Source: Ga0077527 sp945862135
Lineage (GTDB): Bacteria > Pseudomonadota > Gammaproteobacteria > Burkholderiales > SG8-41
Direction of reading: 5' to 3'
NCBI GenBank assembly: GCA_964203275.1
Contig: CAXNMF010000016.1
Location: 42,313-106,312, forward strand
DNA: 64,000 nt
Shown piece by piece: positions 59,493 to 64,000 of this stretch; position 1 is the stretch's first letter; every line of letters starts with the position of its first letter. Made by a program: the position numbers and the translations under genes. Under the pieces are notes generated by a model, which saw nothing but the letters and a program-made list of their open reading frames with translations, ran no database searches and had not been told where the DNA came from.

Positions 59493-59521
59493 CTTGAAAT
59501 ACGGGTGCGACGCCCCCACAT
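59493..59521 (+). promoter_or_regulatory. Sigma-32 (heat-shock) promoter of htpG
   Basis: CTTGAAA at 59493-59499 and CCCCACAT at 59514-59521, 14 bp apart, match the RpoH consensus (CTTGAAA and CCCCATnT). It is 39 bp before the htpG ATG. Confidence 0.85.
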
Positions 59522-59559
59522 TCCCGTCACTGTTTTTGTTCACCCATTCCGGAGAAGCA

Positions 59560-61467
59560 ATGGTCGAGACCGCCAATAAAGAAACCCTGGGCTTCCAGGC
59601 CGAAGTCAAACAGCTGCTGCAACTGATGATTCACTCCTTGTACAGCAACAAGGAAATTTTCCTGCGCGAACTGGTCTCCAATGCGTCAGACGCCTGCGAC
59701 AAGCTGCGGTTTGAAGCGCTGACCGACAAGGCGCTACTGGAAAACGATACGGAACTGAAAATCCGCGTGTCGTTCGATGCCGCCGCACGCACGGTCACCA
59801 TCACCGACAACGGCATCGGCATGTCGCGGCAGGAAGTGATCGAAAACGTCGGCACCATTGCGCGTTCCGGCACCCGCGAGTTCCTTTCGAAACTGACCGG
59901 TGATGCGGCCAAGGACGCCAACCTGATCGGCCAGTTCGGCGTCGGTTTTTATTCATCGTTCGTCGTGGCAGACCGCGTCACGCTGACCACTCGCCGCGCC
60001 GGTCTGACGGCGGAGCACGGCGTGCGCTGGGAGTCCGATGGCGGCGGCGACTACACGCTGGAAATCGTCGAGAAGGCGGAGCGCGGCACCACGGTGACGC
60101 TGCACCTGCGCGACGGCGAAGATGAATTCGCCGACAACTCGCGGCTGCGCACGATCCTGCGCAAATACTCCGACCACATCACACTACCCATCGTGATGAA
60201 AGCTGAGGAGTGGGACAAGGACTCCAGCAAATACGTGACGACCGACAAGGACGAAACCGTCAATCAGGCCAGCGCATTGTGGGCGCGGTCCAAGTCCGAG
60301 GTGACCGACGAGCAATACACCGAGTTCTACAAACATGTGGCGCATGATTTCGACGCACCGCTGACCTGGTCGCATAACAAGGTCGAGGGCCGCAAGGAAT
60401 ACACACAGCTGCTGTACATCCCCGCGCGCGCACCGTTTGACCTGTGGGATCGCGAGCAGCGGCACGGCATCAAGTTGTATGTGCGGCGCGTTTTCATCAT
60501 GGATGATGCCGAGCACCTGATGCCGCATTACCTGCGCTTCGTGCGCGGCGTGATCGACTCCAGCGACCTGCCGCTGAACGTGTCACGGGAAATTCTTCAG
60601 GAATCGAAGGACATTGAGACGATCCGTGCCGGATCAGTGAAGCGGGTGCTGTCGATGGTTGAGGACCTTGCTGAGAACCAGAAGGAAAAGTTTGCCACCT
60701 TCTGGAAGGAATTCGGCCGGGTGTTCAAGGAAGGCATCGGCGAAGACCAGCCCAACCGTGAACGCATCGCCAAGCTCCTGCGCTTTGCCTCCACGCAAAA
60801 GGACACCGCGGATGAAGAGGTTTCGCTGGCCGACTACGTGGCGCGGATGAAACCGGAGCAGGAAAAGATCTATTACGTCACTGCGGATACCTTCGCTGCA
60901 GCCAAGGCCAGCCCGCATCTGGAGGTGTTCCGCAAGAAGGGCGTCGAGGTGCTGCTGCTTTCAGATCGCGTGGATGAATGGATGATGTCCTTTTTCACCG
61001 AATTCGAAGGCAAGAAATTGCAGTCGGTGGCCAAGGGCACGCTGGATCTGGGCAAGCTTGAAGACGAGGCCGAGAAAAAAGCGCAGGAGCAGGCGGAAGG
61101 TGAACACAAGGATCTGGTCGAGCGCATCAAGAAGGCGCTGGGCGAGCGGGTCAAGGACGTGCGGGTCACGCTGCGTCTGACCGAGTCGCCGGCCTGTCTG
61201 GTGGCCGATGATCATGACATGACGGCACATCTGCAACGGATGCTGAAGGCGGCAGGACAGGCGGTGCCGTCATCGCAGCCCATCCTCGAAATCAACACCA
61301 CGCATCCGCTGGTGCAGCGACTGCAGGCTGAAAGTTACGACTCGCGGTTCAATGATCTTGCGGCGGTGCTGTTCGATCAGTCGCTGCTCGCCGAAGGCGG
61401 CCAGCTCGAAGATCCGGCGGGATTTGTCAAACGGCTCAACCAGTTGATGCTGACGCTGGGCCGCTGA
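59560..61467 (+). CDS. htpG: Molecular chaperone HtpG (bacterial Hsp90)
   Basis: A 635-residue Hsp90. The N-terminal ATPase domain has LLQLMIHSLYSNKEIFLREL, VSNASDACDKLRFEAL, TITDNGIGMSRQEVIENVGT, GQFGVGFYSSFVVAD and GTTVTLHLRD. The middle domain has YIPARAPFDLWD and RGVIDSSDLPLNVSREILQE. The C-terminal dimerisation part is complete. It is an ATP-dependent chaperone for client proteins. GGAGAAGCA precedes the ATG and a sigma-32 promoter lies upstream, so it is heat-inducible. Normal length. Confidence 0.97.
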   Translation: MVETANKETLGFQAEVKQLLQLMIHSLYSNKEIFLRELVSNASDACDKLRFEALTDKALLENDTELKIRVSFDAAARTVTITDNGIGMSRQEVIENVGTIARSGTREFLSKLTGDAAKDANLIGQFGVGFYSSFVVADRVTLTTRRAGLTAEHGVRWESDGGGDYTLEIVEKAERGTTVTLHLRDGEDEFADNSRLRTILRKYSDHITLPIVMKAEEWDKDSSKYVTTDKDETVNQASALWARSKSEVTDEQYTEFYKHVAHDFDAPLTWSHNKVEGRKEYTQLLYIPARAPFDLWDREQRHGIKLYVRRVFIMDDAEHLMPHYLRFVRGVIDSSDLPLNVSREILQESKDIETIRAGSVKRVLSMVEDLAENQKEKFATFWKEFGRVFKEGIGEDQPNRERIAKLLRFASTQKDTADEEVSLADYVARMKPEQEKIYYVTADTFAAAKASPHLEVFRKKGVEVLLLSDRVDEWMMSFFTEFEGKKLQSVAKGTLDLGKLEDEAEKKAQEQAEGEHKDLVERIKKALGERVKDVRVTLRLTESPACLVADDHDMTAHLQRMLKAAGQAVPSSQPILEINTTHPLVQRLQAESYDSRFNDLAAVLFDQSLLAEGGQLEDPAGFVKRLNQLMLTLGR

Positions 61468-61510
61468 CGCGCTGAACGGGCTGCGCGCTGCGCTGATCAG
61501 GATGCCCTGG

Positions 61511-62191
61511 TCAGCGCAGTGCACGGCCGCAGCCGCGTCGTTTGGCGCCTTCGACTTCGATGTCGACCGTATAGGGAAATGTTTCGTCGCTCATGGTGTC
61601 GGCACAGGTCTGCTGCCGCAACGTGATCTTCATCCGGTATGCGCTCGAGGTATTTTCGTAGAGCGTGACGCCTGGCTGTGTGTTGCTGCGTGGTGTCAGC
61701 GATTGAAAGACCACACGGATGCTGCCGTAGCCGTCTTCAAACATGACCCGGTTTGCCGGCCCGATTTCCAGTAGCCATCCCGGTTCGTTGCCGACGGCGC
61801 GGAAAGTGATGCCGCGAACTCGGGCGTCCTCCAGCAGTGAAAGTGCGCGGTTTTCACGGCATTCAGTCGCATTCCCGGGTTTGCGCTGGAAAGTTGCGCC
61901 GTTGCCCTTGGTCCAGAACAGCATGGTTTCATCCTCGTAGCGGACACCGGATGCGGCACGCACTTGAGGCAGGGTGCGTGTTTGGGTGTCGGCGCGCAAA
62001 GTGACTGCTGGAGGTGATGCAAGGTTGCGGGTTTGTATTGCAGTCCCGTCGGCACAGTTCCAGACGTGCGCCTGAAGTGTATTGCTGCGCGCACCGGTCG
62101 TCTGCACTGGATCCGGTGCGCTTGTGGTTCGGCAGGCGGTGAAGGTCAACAGTAATCCGGTGATGAGTGTGCAATGGACAATACGCTTCAT
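61511..62191 (-). CDS. Lipoprotein with MliC-like and COG3650-like domains
   Basis: A 226-residue lipoprotein with the signal IVHCTLITGLLLTFTAC (lipobox FTAC). The next part (about 40-120) has VWNCADGTAIQTRN and VRAASGVRYEDETMLFWTKG, the pattern of MliC, the membrane-bound inhibitor of c-type lysozyme. The second part (about 135-220) has FRAVGNEPGWLLEIGPANRV, which resembles the COG3650 heat-shock/META-like membrane proteins. The fusion suggests envelope defence or sensing. I chose the ATG at 62191 because the upstream part lacks a signal peptide. It is convergent with htpG, 43 bp apart. Confidence 0.8.
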   Translation of the reverse strand: MKRIVHCTLITGLLLTFTACRTTSAPDPVQTTGARSNTLQAHVWNCADGTAIQTRNLASPPAVTLRADTQTRTLPQVRAASGVRYEDETMLFWTKGNGATFQRKPGNATECRENRALSLLEDARVRGITFRAVGNEPGWLLEIGPANRVMFEDGYGSIRVVFQSLTPRSNTQPGVTLYENTSSAYRMKITLRQQTCADTMSDETFPYTVDIEVEGAKRRGCGRALR

Positions 62192-62307
62192 GGGGCGCCA
62201 GGTTATTGCTGCGAAAGTGCGCGTGGAATTGTTGCTGGTTGTCATATTTCCGGACATTGGTGCAGTGGAATTACTGGATACGACAGGCTATCACGCATGG
62301 CGTGAGC

Positions 62308-62335
62308 CAAAAAAAGCCCGGGATAACCCGGGCTT
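62308..62335 (-). terminator. Rho-independent terminator for the PanE-like gene
   Basis: On the minus strand, arms AAGCCCGGG and CCCGGGCTT (9-bp perfect) with a 4-nt loop are followed by a T run (the A run at 62309-62315 on the plus strand). It lies about 25 bp after the stop of the PanE-like gene. Confidence 0.9.
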
Positions 62336-62359
62336 CTGATCGGATGCCTGTCGAGATCA

Positions 62360-63427
62360 TCAGGCTTTTTTGCGGTTTTTTTCCAGCCACCCTTCGACCA
62401 GCGTGACCGTGTGGTCGAGCTCGGCCAGTTGCTGGCCTTTTTGTCCGGCGATGGTTTTGACAAGGAGGTCGACGCGTTCGATGTTGGGTGCACCGGCTGC
62501 CAGTGCGCGTGCAGCAGACGACGGGCTGCCGAGCGAAAGCGCGGCATTGGCGTATTTTTCAAACGGCACCATGTCTTTTTCGCTGGCACCCAGTGATACG
62601 CAGAGTTTGACCACCCAGTTGTAGACGGTGCGCGTGGCTTCGAGGTCGCTGTGCACCGCATCCTTGATGGGTCGCATGGCATCGGGTTGTACGCAACGGT
62701 AGTTACCGGCCACCAGCATCGCCCATTTGGCGAGCGGCACAAATACCGAGTCATGTACTTTCAGTTTGACCGGCAGTTCGATCTTTTTGCCGTCACCGGT
62801 ATCGAAGCGGATGGCATCGATGTCGGCTTCGAGGTTGCGCAGGATCGCGGTGTGCGCGTCGGAGTCGAAGCGCGCCGCCTTGAAGTTGGTCGGAAGGCGG
62901 ACTTGCAGTACGTTGACTTTTTCCTCCGGCGGGCGAAAGGCCTGCGGATCAGGACTGCACAGCGTCAATGTTTTCGGATCAAAACTGTCCCACACCGATG
63001 CATCGGTGAAGCAGTTGCGCAAGCCATCGGCATTCAGGCCGGGTATGCGTTTCAGGTAAGGCAGCGGCGGCATGTTCATGATCGACATGCAGGGCACGCG
63101 TGATTTGGCAACCTTGTCGAGCAGTTCACGCACGCCGGGTGAGCGGTATTGCGGCTCCTGCATGGCCAGCGCAATCAGATCATAGTCGGACGGGTTGACC
63201 GAATCCGGTCCGCCGGCTGAAAGCTTTCCGGGCAGATCGCGGGAGCGGATTTCCACCAGGCCCTCGCGGCCCTTGATCGGCATGCGTACGATTGCGCCCT
63301 CGGTGTTAAACAGATCGGCTTCGGCGGGGAGGCATACCATCTTTACGGTGTGTCCGGCGAGCAGCAGCTTGGTGGCGAGCAGCGAACCGTAAGACGCGCC
63401 AAGGATCAGTATCTTGTAAGTGGGCAT
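62360..63427 (-). CDS. Ketopantoate-reductase-like (PanE/ApbA superfamily) protein
   Basis: A 355-residue protein with an N-terminal Rossmann motif ILILGASYGSLLATKLLLAG (residues 6-25), where GASYGS replaces the usual GxGxxG. The region around LIALAMQEPQYRSPGVREL corresponds to the second part of the cofactor fold. The C-terminal domain has VPLAKWAMLVAGNYRC with a Lys-type site. It is a distant PanE family member; the modified cofactor loop makes the substrate and activity uncertain. It is monocistronic with its own terminator and unlinked to panB or panC. Confidence 0.75.
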   Translation of the reverse strand: MPTYKILILGASYGSLLATKLLLAGHTVKMVCLPAEADLFNTEGAIVRMPIKGREGLVEIRSRDLPGKLSAGGPDSVNPSDYDLIALAMQEPQYRSPGVRELLDKVAKSRVPCMSIMNMPPLPYLKRIPGLNADGLRNCFTDASVWDSFDPKTLTLCSPDPQAFRPPEEKVNVLQVRLPTNFKAARFDSDAHTAILRNLEADIDAIRFDTGDGKKIELPVKLKVHDSVFVPLAKWAMLVAGNYRCVQPDAMRPIKDAVHSDLEATRTVYNWVVKLCVSLGASEKDMVPFEKYANAALSLGSPSSAARALAAGAPNIERVDLLVKTIAGQKGQQLAELDHTVTLVEGWLEKNRKKA

Positions 63428-63649
63428 GCAAACTTCCTCAAGAGATTAGGCTGGATTTTGCGTGCCGTGCGGTAGCGTCGAATCGTTTTTATGGCTTGAC
63501 CGCAACAGCTGCGCAATTGCAATGTTAGTCAGTAACGACCATTGACGCAACGAAGTATCACGTTGAGGAACGTGATTCGGGGCTGTCATTGCGGATGAAA
63601 GGATTTGTTGCTGCCGCAGTGCAGCATCATCCTGCTGGCATGTCCGTTT

Positions 63650-64000
63650 TCAGGGATTGATTATTGGCAAGCGCCCGACCCACTGTGGCCGGTCATGAGG
63701 CCCTGCACGCACCACGAAGATTTCTCCTTCTGCTGGATATTCTCCGGTCAATGCAGTGATATTCACCTGATGTGTAACCATCATCAGGTTGCCGGGGCCG
63801 TTGAATGACTGGATGCGGGCGCGGACAGCGGCGGTCTGCGCATCGGTCTGGGCGCGACGGTCGCCGAAGAACGAATCAAGGGCCGGAAATGGCGTTGCCT
63901 TTCCGAAAGCTTTGCGCGCAGTTTCCAGGCAACGACACCAGCGGCTGGATAGGACCGTACTGATCGTGACACCCTGTTCCAACAATCGCCTGCCAATACG
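63650..64000 (-). CDS. Histidine phosphatase family protein, N-terminus outside window
   Basis: The minus-strand frame is open from 63650 to the window edge. VLSSRWCRCLETARKAFG is typical of the second motif of the SixA/phosphoglycerate-mutase-like histidine phosphatases. NLMMVTHQVNITALTG carries the second catalytic His. The start with the RHG motif lies beyond 64000. The function may be dephosphorylation of a small molecule or a protein. No more can be said from this fragment. Confidence 0.85.
   Translation of the reverse strand, partial: RIGRRLLEQGVTISTVLSSRWCRCLETARKAFGKATPFPALDSFFGDRRAQTDAQTAAVRARIQSFNGPGNLMMVTHQVNITALTGEYPAEGEIFVVRAGPHDRPQWVGRLPIINP

Noticed and set aside
1..64000. CRISPR arrays, prophage, insertion sequences, rRNA or tRNA genes
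   Set aside because: I looked for regular direct repeats with spacers, transposase motifs, phage structural genes and RNA-gene sequence and saw none. A covariance-model scan would be needed to exclude small RNAs.

Overview
The window looks like a chromosomal segment of a GC-rich betaproteobacterium, probably Burkholderiales-like. The evidence is six Bug/TctC-type periplasmic solute-binding proteins in 64 kb, the lplT / alr / radA neighbourhood at 25-31 kb, two MmgE/PrpD genes beside Bug genes, and a CbbQ/CbbO pair. No rRNA, tRNA, transposase, integrase or CRISPR array was recognised. The species is not identifiable from this sequence alone.

Layout. 1-3.7 kb: the end of an FAD monooxygenase/VOC operon, a secreted orphan, and a cysteine desulfurase with a small partner. 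3.8-12.7 kb: a catabolic-looking block with a lone Bug gene, then DoxX, PH-domain, cupin, two Bug genes, a PanE-like reductase and MmgE/PrpD on the minus strand, divergent from a flavoprotein dehydrogenase that carries a Lys/Ala-rich tail. 12.8-19.7 kb: cell-envelope and hypothetical genes, a Crp/Fnr regulator coupled to a small basic protein, a PLD-family lipoprotein, and a PEP-mutase/isocitrate-lyase superfamily enzyme. 20-31.3 kb: mostly housekeeping-like genes (CbbQ/CbbO, MgtC, LplT, LysR, Alr, arylformamidase-like hydrolase, RadA). 31.4-37.1 kb: an accessory patch with a BrnT/BrnA toxin-antitoxin pair, a membrane orphan, a decayed amidohydrolase, two exported orphans, paired REP-like repeats and the 3' remnant of an IclR gene. 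37.1-50.5 kb: an acyl-CoA/organic-acid catabolic region (SDR, Bug, IclR, acyl-CoA dehydrogenase, Bug, NDP-forming acyl-CoA synthetase, Bug, MmgE/PrpD, EtfBA, second acyl-CoA dehydrogenase). The ETF pair could accept electrons from both dehydrogenases.

50.9-58.0 kb is the most unusual part. It holds six paralogous proteins, each with its own signal peptide, a class I SAM-methyltransferase domain resembling the FAM173/ATPSCKMT lysine-methyltransferase family, and a C-terminal beta-rich domain. The last five form a tightly coupled operon. A membrane-bound spermidine-synthase-like gene lies on the opposite strand between copies 1 and 2. SAM enzymes are normally cytoplasmic, so a six-gene family that appears to be exported is unexpected. 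Downstream are a frameshifted APC permease, htpG behind a good sigma-32 promoter, an MliC-like lipoprotein, a PanE-like protein and a partial histidine phosphatase.

Two patterns run across regions. The first is an AT-rich motif with the core TATTTGATTTAATT, present in three exact copies and some weaker ones in intergenic DNA. The second is single-base frameshifts in three otherwise recognisable genes, which may be sequence errors or real decay.
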